Origin: JBKEDC01 sp047972995
Lineage (GTDB): Bacteria; Bacteroidota; Bacteroidia; Bacteroidales; Prolixibacteraceae
Assembly: GCA_047972995.1 (NCBI GenBank)
Contig: JBKEBD010000001.1
Coordinates: 1-25,633 of the forward strand
DNA: 25,633 nt
Direction of reading: 5' to 3'
This document shows, one piece after another, positions 1 through 9,126 of the stretch. The notes below the pieces were generated by a model. The model worked only from the letters and a program-made list of their open reading frames with translations. It searched no databases and was not told the DNA's origin. Numbering within the stretch: the first letter of the stretch is position 1; every line of letters begins with the position of its first letter. The translations under genes and the position numbers were made by a program.

Positions 1-1
1 A

Positions 2-1072
2 AAAGGACTTATTACCAAGCTTGTATATGTTATTGTTGCCAATGCTCCAAGTGCTACTCAAGCAAGCTATTCCGACTTGGGATTTGCTAACGCCAGAAAA
101 ATGACAACAGCGTCTTTCCCGACAGTGAATTGGTATAGCGAAGCATCAGGAGGAATGCCTATTGCTATCGGCGAAACAGTATCTACCGAAACACTCGGAA
201 CTGACACCGGCACTCCCGGAACTTATGATTACTATGTAACCTGTTGCGAAAATGGTTATAGTAGAGATCTCGTATCTGTTGTTGTAAACCCGGTTCCGAA
301 ACTTATAAGCGGACAAACCATTTGCTCGGGCTCGAGCACGAACATCAGACCCAACATCACTGATATAAATGGCAATCCGATTGACGAAACATTGTTTCCC
401 ATCGAATATAAGTGGACAATCGTTGGAACACCTTCAGGAGTCGAAAGTAGTGGAATTACCAACTCCGATTATTATCAGCCAGCCATGACGCAAACTATCA
501 CGCTTGCTGAGGGATATGCCTGCGGTGAAGCGACCTATTCTGTAACTGCTCGTGTGGGGGGGGCTACTTATAGCTGCGAAAGTAACACCACCTCCGTAAC
601 GGTGCGCATCGTTGATTTATCAAGAATTGGTTCTCTTGATCCTATCAGCGAATGTGTAGAAAAAATAAATGCTGCTACGTGGAATGAACAAGCTGAACCC
701 GATGCTGACATTATAGAAGACCGACCAGAATATAAAAGCTTTACCGATGGAAGCTCCGCGCTCGATTTTAGCACCGATGCCATTCCTTCCGATGCTTGCT
801 ACTCGGAATTGATGAGCAATTTTGAATGGTGGATTACCAAAGATAGCGATGCAAGTACCATAATATATAGCGGCACAACTCAACCAAGCAAAATATTAAT
901 AGAAACTGATGGTGTAAAAAATACGATTCAACTTCACTTAGGCAAGGATGCCACAAAAAGCGAAGCCTTCACCATTCACTACCAACTTGATGTACGATGC
1001 GGAAATGGCTTGTTTAATATCAGTCGCCCAATTACAATTAAACCACGCCCAACGATTACAAAAATGAAATAA
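2..1072 (+). CDS. Secreted Ig/PKD-like repeat protein, C-terminal part (5' end outside window)
   Basis: The reading frame is open from base 2, so the gene starts left of the window; the ATG at 77 is internal because the upstream codons match the paralog that follows. The visible ~356 residues are cysteine-containing beta-rich segments of the kind found in Bacteroidota surface proteins with PKD-like/Ig-like modules (a YKWTIVG-type strand near 420 and the FEWWITK strand near 823). It ends in ITIKPRPTITKMK. The next gene repeats this architecture to the same ending (RPTITKM), so the two are tandem paralogs. No standard T9SS C-terminal sorting domain is visible. An 8-G run lies inside the frame at 556-563. 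The role is inferred to be an adhesin or surface-layer component; no enzymatic motif is seen. Confidence 0.8.
   Translation, partial: KGLITKLVYVIVANAPSATQASYSDLGFANARKMTTASFPTVNWYSEASGGMPIAIGETVSTETLGTDTGTPGTYDYYVTCCENGYSRDLVSVVVNPVPKLISGQTICSGSSTNIRPNITDINGNPIDETLFPIEYKWTIVGTPSGVESSGITNSDYYQPAMTQTITLAEGYACGEATYSVTARVGGATYSCESNTTSVTVRIVDLSRIGSLDPISECVEKINAATWNEQAEPDADIIEDRPEYKSFTDGSSALDFSTDAIPSDACYSELMSNFEWWITKDSDASTIIYSGTTQPSKILIETDGVKNTIQLHLGKDATKSEAFTIHYQLDVRCGNGLFNISRPITIKPRPTITKMK
556..563 (+). repeat. G8 homopolymer inside the surface-protein gene
   Basis: Eight consecutive G residues encode Val-Gly-Gly-Ala codons in the first paralog. The matching place in the second paralog (near 3535) encodes Ile-Gly-Gly with mixed codons and no run. 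Long G runs are slippage-prone, so a frame switch here would truncate about 170 C-terminal residues. Confidence 0.5.
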
Positions 1073-1263
1073 AAAAGCAGTGCTCATTGCAACAACTTAG
1101 TTCAGCAATAAGCGAGGGCACCCAATTGATATTAATCAATTAGATGTCATGTGCCACTATATTATTTGTTTATACAACTAATAATGCTTTTTAAAAAAAA
1201 TAGCATTTAATTTGCTCTTGCGTGAGGGGACTTAACTAGGTTTAAACCTCAAATTCAAGCGTT
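1073..1263. other. Spacer between the two paralogs with two small inverted repeats
   Basis: No gene is seen. AATTGAT/ATCAATT form an 18-base palindrome at 1124-1141, and AATGCT (1183-1188) pairs with AGCATT (1202-1207) around an A/T-rich loop. Neither is a convincing intrinsic terminator, and no clear TAnnTTTG box was found, so the second gene may be co-transcribed or use a weak promoter. Confidence 0.35.
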
Positions 1264-4035
1264 ATGAGAAAATTTTTGTTATTATATGTCGGACTTACAT
1301 CGGTGTTGAGCTTTTTCAGCATCAGCCACGCCAATGCGCAAACATTAACTACTTCCACCACCGTGGTGAAAGACTATTGCTCTGTACCAAACGAGGTAGT
1401 GCTCACCCTCAATAAACTGCCTAGCACTGCTACAAACATTAATTGGCATGAAATCGACAATGCAAACGTCACCGACATCATCGCCACTGGCGTGACGAAA
1501 TACATTTCGAAAATTGCAGCGACGTATTATGCCACCTTTGTTGATAACGGCACAACCTATAAAACAGCAAAAGTATCCACCGGGGACGAACTAGTGATGA
1601 ATGGGGATTTTGAATGGGGAGCAACAACTGCGGCTAAGAATGCTTTTTTTACAGAATACACCTATGGAATTGGTGCTGCAAAAAGATACTCTATTCTTCA
1701 AAATGCGACCGATTTTTATAAAGGATTCAAAGGGAAATACGACCACACCAAAGGAGATGGTACTGGATACTTCATGGTGGTGGATGGAGCATCTGATCTG
1801 GTGGTGTGGCAACAAACTATCTCCGTTCAACCCAACACAACTTACTATCTTTCCGCATGGGCCTTAAAAGTATATAGTGCACGAACAGACACCTTAGACA
1901 ACCCTACTCTTGGTTTCTCCGTAAACAAGGAAGACATTGGAACTCGTGTTTCTCTTAGCAAATGGACGAACAAAGATGCCAACCCCTGGCTTGATGAATA
2001 TCGATTCTATGCCACTTGGTATAGTGGTTCTGCTACTACTGCTGTGGTGGAAATTGAAAACTACAACAGCAGTTCATCTGGCAATGACTTCGGATTAGAC
2101 GATATATCATTCGGCACCTTTGCACCACCGGCTATTGATATCAGTGGATTGAATGGAAATGATGCCGTATGCGAAGGAACACCTTTAAGCATCACCGCCA
2201 ACGTGAGCAATGGTTGCTCCGATCAGTTCAAATACGAATGGATAAATTATACTAATCTGGGCGAACCTACGCTAGAATCAGATAATGAAGAATTAATTTT
2301 AGACTACCCTACTAATGCACAACACGGCGGGGAGTGGAAATTAGTTGTTCGCGATAATTACAGTAGCGATACGCTAAATTTCACACTCACCTTGGAGAGT
2401 GCACCAAACATTAATATTACAACCTCTTGCATCACCAAAAAAGCCGATGGTACAGAGAATAAGGACGGAAGCATATTCATATCAGGAGAAAGCAATATAG
2501 AATGTCGCTTACTAAATGATAGCGGAAATGAGCTCGAATCTTGGTCAAACAAAAGGCAATATAATAACCTACCATCCGGAGGTTATCGTGTTGAAGCAAG
2601 ATATTCCGGAGATGAAAATAGTTGTGTCAGCACAATCGAAGTTGAGTTAAGCAGCGATATGGTGACATTACTTCCTCCCGATGCTGTTTGCCAAAACACG
2701 CATACAAACATTACGGTTGTACCTTCTTTGTGCTGTTATTCAACAAGTGAGGAAACAACATTTGAAAAAGGCGAAACAAGCAGCAATACCTACAACACTT
2801 ATGTTGCCGGAAATGAAGTTTCTTATCGACAAGTTGGCATATTCCAGCTAAACACAGCCAATGATGAGCTTATGCTTAATGATGATGGTAAGAATAACTT
2901 CACCTATTCCGTTTATAAGTATCCGTTTAATCCGGCATATCCTGACGAAAATTATATTACAACTGTAGAGACGAAGGAAAACAAGCCAATAGAAGGTCTT
3001 ACTCCCGGACTTGTATATGTTATTGTTGCCAATGCTCCAGACACCGATAAAGCCAAATATTCTGAATTGGAATTTGCTAATGTCAGGAAAATGACAACAG
3101 CGTCTTTCCCGACAGTGCGTTGGTATAGTGAAGCATCGGGAGGAGAGCCTGTTGCTACCGGCGAAACTGTATCTACCGAAACACTCGGAATTGATACCCG
3201 CACTCCCGGAACTTATGATTACTATGTAACCTGTTGCGAAAATGGTTGTAGTAGAGATCTCGTATCTGTTGTTGTAAACCCGGTTCCTAAACTTATAAGC
3301 GGACAAACCATTTGCTCGGGTTCTAGCACAAACATCAGACCTGAAATCACTGATATAAATGGCAATGAAATTGACACCGACATATTCCCCATCGAATATA
3401 AATGGAAGGTATTAAGCTTATCAGGCGTTACCGGAGCCACTTCTTCCGATTACTTCCAAGAAGATATGAATCAAACTATAAGCTTAGAAGATGACATGGC
3501 TTGTGGTGAAGCTAAATATGAGTTGATCGCAAGAATAGGTGGCACTTCAGGCTGCGAAAGCAAGCCCGAGCAGATAACAATAAAGATTGTGAATGCCAAT
3601 AATATAGGTACACTCGATAATGATAATTCTTGTGTTGAGTATATTCAAGCTGCCACATGGAATGAACTTTCCGAACCCGATGCTGACATTAAAGAAGAAC
3701 GTCCGGAATATAAACGATACAAAGCAAAAGATAAGAAACTTGATTTTCCTTCAGATGATTTTCCTTCAGATGATTGTTATGCTGACTTTACAAACGATTT
3801 GCAATGGTGGATATGTGCTGATGATACTCCGGAAGACCAAATCTATTCAGGAACGGGACAACCTAGCAGCTCACTTGGTGAGAGCGATGAAATCAGATTG
3901 GAATTGGGTGAAGACAAGGCAGCAGAACGCACATTCACCATTACTTATCAATTGAATATTCAATGTGGAAACGGGTTAGTGGAACGAAGCAAGAAAATAA
4001 CAATAAGACCTCGTCCAACGATTACGAAAATGTAG
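1264..4035 (+). CDS. Large secreted Ig/PKD-like protein, 923 aa, tandem paralog
   Basis: It starts MRKFLLLYVGLTSVLSFF followed by ISHANAQ, a clear Sec signal peptide with a likely cut after ANA. Residues ~115-290 resemble a jelly-roll carbohydrate-binding-type domain (VMNGDFEWG start, GLDDISFG end). PKD/Ig-like beta modules follow, including cysteine pairs such as TICSGSS and TCCENGCSRD. The last ~340 residues parallel the preceding partial gene; the block 3011-3365 aligns without gaps to 21-375 at an offset of 2990 bases. The end RPTITKM lacks a recognisable T9SS sorting domain. A tandem 15-base duplication near 3743-3772 repeats FPSDD. It is likely a surface or extracellular structural/adhesive protein; the exact function is not known. 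Confidence 0.85.
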   Translation: MRKFLLLYVGLTSVLSFFSISHANAQTLTTSTTVVKDYCSVPNEVVLTLNKLPSTATNINWHEIDNANVTDIIATGVTKYISKIAATYYATFVDNGTTYKTAKVSTGDELVMNGDFEWGATTAAKNAFFTEYTYGIGAAKRYSILQNATDFYKGFKGKYDHTKGDGTGYFMVVDGASDLVVWQQTISVQPNTTYYLSAWALKVYSARTDTLDNPTLGFSVNKEDIGTRVSLSKWTNKDANPWLDEYRFYATWYSGSATTAVVEIENYNSSSSGNDFGLDDISFGTFAPPAIDISGLNGNDAVCEGTPLSITANVSNGCSDQFKYEWINYTNLGEPTLESDNEELILDYPTNAQHGGEWKLVVRDNYSSDTLNFTLTLESAPNINITTSCITKKADGTENKDGSIFISGESNIECRLLNDSGNELESWSNKRQYNNLPSGGYRVEARYSGDENSCVSTIEVELSSDMVTLLPPDAVCQNTHTNITVVPSLCCYSTSEETTFEKGETSSNTYNTYVAGNEVSYRQVGIFQLNTANDELMLNDDGKNNFTYSVYKYPFNPAYPDENYITTVETKENKPIEGLTPGLVYVIVANAPDTDKAKYSELEFANVRKMTTASFPTVRWYSEASGGEPVATGETVSTETLGIDTRTPGTYDYYVTCCENGCSRDLVSVVVNPVPKLISGQTICSGSSTNIRPEITDINGNEIDTDIFPIEYKWKVLSLSGVTGATSSDYFQEDMNQTISLEDDMACGEAKYELIARIGGTSGCESKPEQITIKIVNANNIGTLDNDNSCVEYIQAATWNELSEPDADIKEERPEYKRYKAKDKKLDFPSDDFPSDDCYADFTNDLQWWICADDTPEDQIYSGTGQPSSSLGESDEIRLELGEDKAAERTFTITYQLNIQCGNGLVERSKKITIRPRPTITKM

Positions 4036-4050
4036 AACCCATTTGGAATG

Positions 4051-4345
4051 AGGGTGTCTGAAAAGTCAATTGCAAATTTTAGTTGCTTTTAAAATGTAAG
4101 CTTTGCCAGTCTGAAAGACTGGAGCATAGTAGCGTAGGGCGATGCCCTACGAACGGAATAATGGAGAACAGAAAGCGCCTAGGGTGCGAAATATCAATGC
4201 ATTTCGCGCCTTAGGCGCTTATGTAATCAAGCTTGTTTATTTCATAGGGCGATGCCCTATGCTACTATACCAAAGCCCGTCGGGCTTAGCTGGGGTGACG
4301 ATTTGTAAGCTCCAAAAAAACTAAAAACTCTTTTTCGGACACCCT
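4051..4345. mobile_element. MITE-like 295-bp palindrome-rich element with terminal inverted repeats
   Basis: The ends are AGGGTGTCTGAAAAG (4051-4065) and the complement of TTTTTCGGACACCCT (4331-4345), differing at one or two bases. The interior is a chain of hairpins: CCAGTCT/AGACTGG at 4106-4122, CGTAGGGC/GCCCTACG at 4133-4151, AAGCGCCT/AGGCGCTT at 4173-4220, CATAGGGC/GCCCTATG at 4243-4261 and AAGCCCG/CGGGCTT at 4273-4287. A longer arm AGCATAGTAGC near 4123-4133 pairs with GCTACTAT near 4261-4268. No transposase is encoded and no clean target duplication is visible. It sits between convergent genes and ends 2 bases from the stop of the plug gene, so it may also act as a two-way transcription terminator. 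Confidence 0.65.
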
Positions 4346-4347
4346 AT

Positions 4348-5673
4348 CTATTCCATATTCCGATTATTAATACTATCAAACTCGCGAAACCCCACCAAGC
4401 GGTCGTATCGCCCTGAATTTTGCTTGCGATAATAAACAAACACCTGATAGTCATTCTCTGTTTCATAGAATGACCCCTCAATGACAGTTTCATCAGCTTG
4501 AGTTTCGCCATCGGGCAGATAAACATATTGATAGTTATAATAGGCTTGTTTGAGCAGTAAAGACAGCTCATATTGCTTGGTATCAAAGTTCCAAGTCATG
4601 GCATAACGATCGCTCAACTCCTGATTGGTGAGCGCCCCAAACACACACACTTTACCGCCCACCAAGGGCTGAGGCATTTTCAGTGTAAAATGCACAAAGG
4701 CATAATCACACTCGGTGTCGTAGTCTTGAATTTCACGATCTTGACTTTCCACACGATACAGCCCATTCATTTCAGCATAGTAGAAATACTTTTTATTCGA
4801 CCGCAGCTCATCAACATTTAATGTCACGTGCTGAAAATCGTTGAACTCGTGCAGGGCAGCCACTCCCTCACCGGTGTATCTCCATGAGCGCATATCGAAA
4901 TATCGAAACTCATTGCCTCCAGGGAATACATTCTCTTCGTCGTAGTTGTAATTCAGCAGCTTATCTTGAAAATATCGGGGCTTTAATCCGCGTACGGCTG
5001 AATCCCATCGACGATTTTTTTGCAGCACTATTTTGGCTTCCTGATTAGGGTCGTTAAACTGAAATCCGGCAAAGTTCACCTCAAAATCGAGCTCCTGATT
5101 TTCTCCCTGATAGCCATCAAAAGTAGCGGGCTTCAATCGCCCTGCAATATTTACTTTCGACTCCATAACATAAAAGCGACGTGTGAGCACTACATTCTCG
5201 CGATTATTTCCCTCATACACCACTAAAATGTAATTTCCCGAGTAACGAAAGCTCATGTTTTCATTCGGCAGCTCAAGCAAATAATTGGTATATTCCACCT
5301 TAGTATTGAAGCTCAAGGCATAGTCATTGAGCGGATTATCTAGAAATCCGTCTAAATATTCGCTTTGCATGATATACGACTCTTTCCAATCGGCATCGCA
5401 ATGCAGCACGGTGTAGTAATAATCAGACTGGCTTGCATTCAGTTCATCAAATTTCAGGGTGAGGTATTCCTCGGTTCCGAGTTGAATGATTGGAATGGTG
5501 AGCGGGTCGTTTGCCTGATACAGTTGCACAGTTTTTATGCCTTTTTTGAAGGTTTTATTCTCATAATAGCGTTCTGCTGCTGAACTTTCAGGGGCATTTA
5601 ATAAAAACATAATGCACCCCAAAAAGCTCAAAACTATTTTTGCACTCTCTTGATAATAATATAAAATACTCAT
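4348..5673 (-). CDS. Type IX secretion system plug protein (DUF5103 family)
   Basis: The product (441 aa from the chosen start) has the DUF5103 pattern: an N-terminal beta domain (YYENKTFKKGIKTVQLYQ, near residue 35), the motif DYYYTVLHCDADW, then GGNEFRYFDMRSWRY in the middle and a C-terminal Ig-like part. The family is known as the plug that closes the SprA/Sov outer-membrane T9SS translocon. The start MSILYYYQESAKIV at 5673 is preferred over an ATG 21 codons upstream because a promoter-like box lies at 5690-5697 and because it places a hydrophobic signal segment (IVLSFLGCIMFLLNAP) at the N-terminus. It is transcribed divergently from nqr. Its presence implies a T9SS elsewhere in the genome. 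Confidence 0.8.
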   Translation of the reverse strand: MSILYYYQESAKIVLSFLGCIMFLLNAPESSAAERYYENKTFKKGIKTVQLYQANDPLTIPIIQLGTEEYLTLKFDELNASQSDYYYTVLHCDADWKESYIMQSEYLDGFLDNPLNDYALSFNTKVEYTNYLLELPNENMSFRYSGNYILVVYEGNNRENVVLTRRFYVMESKVNIAGRLKPATFDGYQGENQELDFEVNFAGFQFNDPNQEAKIVLQKNRRWDSAVRGLKPRYFQDKLLNYNYDEENVFPGGNEFRYFDMRSWRYTGEGVAALHEFNDFQHVTLNVDELRSNKKYFYYAEMNGLYRVESQDREIQDYDTECDYAFVHFTLKMPQPLVGGKVCVFGALTNQELSDRYAMTWNFDTKQYELSLLLKQAYYNYQYVYLPDGETQADETVIEGSFYETENDYQVFVYYRKQNSGRYDRLVGFREFDSINNRNME

Positions 5674-5689
5674 AATTAATCGTTTTACA

Positions 5690-5697
5690 CAAATGTA
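5690..5697 (-). promoter_or_regulatory. Possible -7 box for the plug gene
   Basis: On the minus strand the bases read TACATTTG, matching the Bacteroidota TAnnTTTG -7 consensus. A TTTG lies 24 bases further upstream, longer than the usual ~19-20 spacing, so the -33 half is weak. It would give a short leader before the start at 5673. Confidence 0.35.
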
Positions 5698-5771
5698 AAA
5701 ATAATAAAGTTTTCTGATTCGCAAATGCTTGGTCAATAAAAAGCTTTAAGTATCACATTTAAGCATTACAC

Positions 5772-5803
5772 GTTGTAAAAGTTTCTGATAATCATTACTT
5801 TTG
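5772..5803 (+). promoter_or_regulatory. Promoter of the nqr operon
   Basis: The bases TACTTTTG at 5796-5803 fit the Bacteroidota -7 box TAnnTTTG, with GTTG at 5772-5775 exactly 20 bases upstream as the -33 box. Transcription would start near 5810, about 35 bases before the nqrA ATG at 5845. Confidence 0.55.
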
Positions 5804-5844
5804 TTGCTAAATTTATTTTTATACTAACACAATAAGGGATTACA

Positions 5845-7188
5845 ATGTCTAAGCAGTACAAATTGAAGCGCGGATTGGATATTAAGATTGCAGGTTCAGC
5901 CTCAACAGGCGTAGAGCACGCAGCCGAATCTAAAACCGTTGCATTGAAGCCTACAGACTTTGCCGGACTTACTCCAAAGCTTTGCGTAAAAGCAGAAGAA
6001 GCAGTAAAAGCTGGCGATGTCCTATTTTTCGACAAATACCATCCTGAAATTTTATTCACATCGCCAGTTAGCGGTACGGTTAAGGAAATCGTCCGTGGCG
6101 AGCGTCGTAAAGTTTTAGCGGTTGTTGTTGAATCTGACGGTAAGCATGAAAAAGTTTCTTTCGAGAAACCAACCAACTTGAAGCGCGAGCAAGTGATTGC
6201 GCTTCTTCTTAAATCGGGTCTTTGGCCTTTCATGAAGCAACGTCCTTACGGTTGTTTAGCTAACCCTAGCGACACACCTAAGCACATCTTCATTTCGGGA
6301 TTTGATTCTAGCCCACTCGGTGCGGATTATGAATTTACCTTCCGCGATGAATTGGGCAGCATTCAAACAGCTATCAATGCGCTAAACACACTTACCGATG
6401 GTAAAGTGTTCTTTGGCTTACCCGGAAAAACTTCGAGCATCTTTCAAAGCCTAAAAAATGTGGAACTAAACACATTCGATGGTCCTCACCCTGCGGGTAA
6501 TGTGGGCATTCAAATCCACCATATTTCGCCTATTAACAAAGGCGAAAAAGTATGGACTCTTTCTGTTCAAGCCTTGGTATACATCGGACGATTGCTTGCT
6601 ACCGGCGAACTCGACATGAGCAAAACCATTGCTTTAGTGGGTTCTGAAGTAAGCGCTCCTAAGTATTACAAAACTTTGCATGGGGCAAGCATTGCTAGCG
6701 TGGTAAATGGTAAAACGAAGAAAGAAACCAACGAGCGTATTATCAGCGGTACAATCCTTACCGGAACTCAAGTTACTGCCGATGATTACTTAGGTTACTT
6801 CGACCAATCGGTGTGCGTAATTCCTGAAGGCGATGAGTATGAATTTATGGGTTGGGCTGCTCCCGGCTTTGGCAAATATTCTGCTTCATGCACTTTTGTT
6901 GACAAATTGATGCCTAAGAAAGCTTACACTCTTAATGCAAATATGCACGGTGGACATCGCGCTTTTGTGGTGAGCGGTCAATATGAAAAATATCTTCCTA
7001 TGGACATCCTTCCTGTTTATCTGCTGAAAGCTATTTTGGCTGGCAACATAGACAAAATGGAGCAATTAGGATTATACGAAGTGATTGAAGAAGACTTGGC
7101 GCTTTGCGAATATGCTTGTACATCGAAAACTAATGTGCAAGATATCATTAGCAAAGGTATTGCCACCATGATTCAAGAATTAGGTTAA
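5845..7188 (+). CDS. nqrA: Na+-translocating NADH:quinone reductase subunit A
   Basis: The 447-aa product is the usual length for NqrA. It starts MSKQYKLKRGLDIKIAG and shows the biotinyl/lipoyl-like N-terminal region (AGDVLFFDKYHPEILFTSPV, near residue 60) followed by the Rnf/Nqr A fold, with FSGFDSSPLGADYE-type sequence near residue 155 and GGHRAFVVSGQYEKYLP near residue 375. NqrA is the cytoplasm-facing subunit of the Na+-NQR complex, which oxidises NADH, reduces quinone and pumps sodium. It is first in a gap-poor operon with nqrB 29 bases downstream. No lesion is seen. Confidence 0.95.
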   Translation: MSKQYKLKRGLDIKIAGSASTGVEHAAESKTVALKPTDFAGLTPKLCVKAEEAVKAGDVLFFDKYHPEILFTSPVSGTVKEIVRGERRKVLAVVVESDGKHEKVSFEKPTNLKREQVIALLLKSGLWPFMKQRPYGCLANPSDTPKHIFISGFDSSPLGADYEFTFRDELGSIQTAINALNTLTDGKVFFGLPGKTSSIFQSLKNVELNTFDGPHPAGNVGIQIHHISPINKGEKVWTLSVQALVYIGRLLATGELDMSKTIALVGSEVSAPKYYKTLHGASIASVVNGKTKKETNERIISGTILTGTQVTADDYLGYFDQSVCVIPEGDEYEFMGWAAPGFGKYSASCTFVDKLMPKKAYTLNANMHGGHRAFVVSGQYEKYLPMDILPVYLLKAILAGNIDKMEQLGLYEVIEEDLALCEYACTSKTNVQDIISKGIATMIQELG

Positions 7189-7217
7189 TTTTAGCTCATT
7201 GCTATAAAAATATATAC

Positions 7218-8390
7218 ATGAAAGCAATAAAGAATTTTTTCGAAAAAACGAAGCCTAGTGTGGAGAAAGGTGCCAAATTTCATTGGCTACACTCTACTCA
7301 CGATGCGCTTTTCACCCTGTTCTTTGTGCAGAAGAATACTTCTAAATCAGGAACACACGTTCGCGATTTCATCGACTTGAAACGTACGATGGCTATCGTG
7401 GTTTTAGCCTTAATGCCCGCCTTATTCTTCGGAATGTACAACGTGGGTTATCAATACTACGGTGCACTTGGTCAGTTAGCATCAACAGGTTTTTGGGCAA
7501 TGCTAGGATATGGAGCTTTGAAAGTACTTCCTATGATTATTGTGGCCTACATCGTTGGTCTGGGTATTGAATTTATATTCGCGCAAATTAAAGGACACGA
7601 AGTAGAAGAAGGATACTTGGTATCGGGTATGCTTATTCCTATGATTATGCCGGTGAACACGCCACTTTGGATGATTGCTGTGGCTGTGGCATTTTCGGTA
7701 GTGTTCTGTAAAGAAGTATTTGGCGGAACAGGAATGAACATTTGGAACCCTGCGCTAGTAGCTCGCGCCTTCTTGTTCTTTGCCTACCCTAGCCAAATGT
7801 CGGGCGACTCGGTTTGGATTGCCAAACTTCCTGAAGGCGTGCAAGCTGTCGATGGTTTCACTGGTGCTACGCCTATGGCGCTTGGTGCAGCTGGCAAACT
7901 TGATCCTTCGGCTTTCGACACCTGCAACGCATTCTTCGGATTTATTCCGGGTTCTATCGGTGAAACATCAACTTTAGCTATCTTAATTGGTGCAGCTATT
8001 TTGTTGATTACAGGCATTGGTAGCTGGAGAATTATGTTATCAACCGTAATTGGTGCAGCGATAATGGGTATCACCCTAAATATCTTTGCTGGCGACAACA
8101 TTTATATGCAATTGCCTTGGTACGACCATTTGGTAATTGGTGGTTTCGCTTTCGGTGCGGTGTTTATGGCTACCGACCCTGTTACAGCATCGCAAACCAA
8201 CTGTGGGAAGTGGATTTATGGCTTCCTTATCGGATTGCTAGCTGTGCTTATCCGTGTGGTGAACCCTGCTTACCCAGAAGGTATGATGTTGGCTATATTA
8301 TTAATGAACACTTTTGCTCCGCTCATCGACCACTACGTAGTGGAAGGTCACATCAAACGTCGATTGAAGCGAGCTAAAGCAACCGTATAA
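7218..8390 (+). CDS. nqrB: Na+-NQR subunit B, FMN-carrying membrane subunit
   Basis: The product has 390 aa and about ten hydrophobic segments. The motif DGFTGATPM places the covalent FMN attachment on Thr218, equivalent to the threonine of the (S/T)GAT motif in characterised NqrB. GMNIWNPALVARAF (residues ~172-185) is a family hallmark. NqrB carries FMN and riboflavin and takes part in Na+ movement and quinone reduction in the inner membrane. The C-terminal tail is basic. Confidence 0.95.
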   Translation: MKAIKNFFEKTKPSVEKGAKFHWLHSTHDALFTLFFVQKNTSKSGTHVRDFIDLKRTMAIVVLALMPALFFGMYNVGYQYYGALGQLASTGFWAMLGYGALKVLPMIIVAYIVGLGIEFIFAQIKGHEVEEGYLVSGMLIPMIMPVNTPLWMIAVAVAFSVVFCKEVFGGTGMNIWNPALVARAFLFFAYPSQMSGDSVWIAKLPEGVQAVDGFTGATPMALGAAGKLDPSAFDTCNAFFGFIPGSIGETSTLAILIGAAILLITGIGSWRIMLSTVIGAAIMGITLNIFAGDNIYMQLPWYDHLVIGGFAFGAVFMATDPVTASQTNCGKWIYGFLIGLLAVLIRVVNPAYPEGMMLAILLMNTFAPLIDHYVVEGHIKRRLKRAKATV

Positions 8391-8409
8391 TCATCAAAGA
8401 CAAAAAGAA

Positions 8410-9102
8410 ATGGATAGAAATAGTAATTCATATACGTTTATCTATGCCGCAGTGATGGTTATCGTTGTGGCTGCCATTTTGTCGTTTGCTGCTACTAATT
8501 TGAAGAAAGCACAACAGCAAAATGTGAAGATCGAAAAGATGCAAAACATCTTGGCTTCGGTAAATGTGCAAGCCGATGCTGCACAAGCTGAAGATACTTA
8601 TAACAAAACGGTCACTAACTCCTATGTAGTGAACTCTAAAGGTGAAAAAGTGGCTGGTGAAGCTTTTAATGTAGCCATTGCAGCAGAATACAAAAAAGCA
8701 GTTGCCGATCGCTTATTGCCTGTTTTCGAATGCCAAATTAATGGCGAGACAAAATATATCTTGCCATTGTATGGAGCTGGACTTTGGGGTCCGATTTGGG
8801 GTTATGTGTCGCTAAACGCCGATGCTAACACAATTTATGGAGCCAACTTCGACCACCAAGGAGAAACACCGGGACTAGGTGCGGAAATCGCAACTCCTGC
8901 ATTCCAAGATCAATTTAAAGGAAAAACCATTTTCAACGATGGACTTCTTTACTCGATCATGGTGGCTAAATCAAATGAAAACTTCCCTGAAGCACATTCT
9001 GTAGATGCTATTTCTGGTGGTACAATCACTTCAAAAGGATTGGAAACCATGATTAAGCAAGACTTAGAAGCTTACGAAGCATTCCTTAAAACAAAACAAT
9101 AA
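8410..9102 (+). CDS. nqrC: Na+-NQR subunit C, periplasmic FMN subunit
   Basis: The product has 230 aa with one N-terminal membrane helix (residues ~10-28) followed by a soluble FMN-binding domain. GETPGLGAEI (151-160) and SGGTITSKG (202-210) are conserved; Thr205 is the expected phosphoester FMN site. The position after nqrB, 19 bases away, is the standard order. Confidence 0.95.
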   Translation: MDRNSNSYTFIYAAVMVIVVAAILSFAATNLKKAQQQNVKIEKMQNILASVNVQADAAQAEDTYNKTVTNSYVVNSKGEKVAGEAFNVAIAAEYKKAVADRLLPVFECQINGETKYILPLYGAGLWGPIWGYVSLNADANTIYGANFDHQGETPGLGAEIATPAFQDQFKGKTIFNDGLLYSIMVAKSNENFPEAHSVDAISGGTITSKGLETMIKQDLEAYEAFLKTKQ

Positions 9103-9126
9103 GCATTAACCAGAAAAATTTAGAAA

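Noticed and set aside
1000..1072. T9SS C-terminal sorting domain on the surface proteins
   Set aside because: The ends RPTITKM(K) lack the usual PNP-type start and glycine/lysine-rich finish of type A or B sorting domains, so T9SS export was not claimed.
2848..3306. 152-residue minus-strand frame within the large surface-protein gene
   Set aside because: It is a shadow of the well-supported plus-strand gene with a signal peptide and a paralog.
4142..4324. 60-residue plus-strand frame in the palindromic element
   Set aside because: It lies across the hairpins of the inverted-repeat element and has no protein-like composition.
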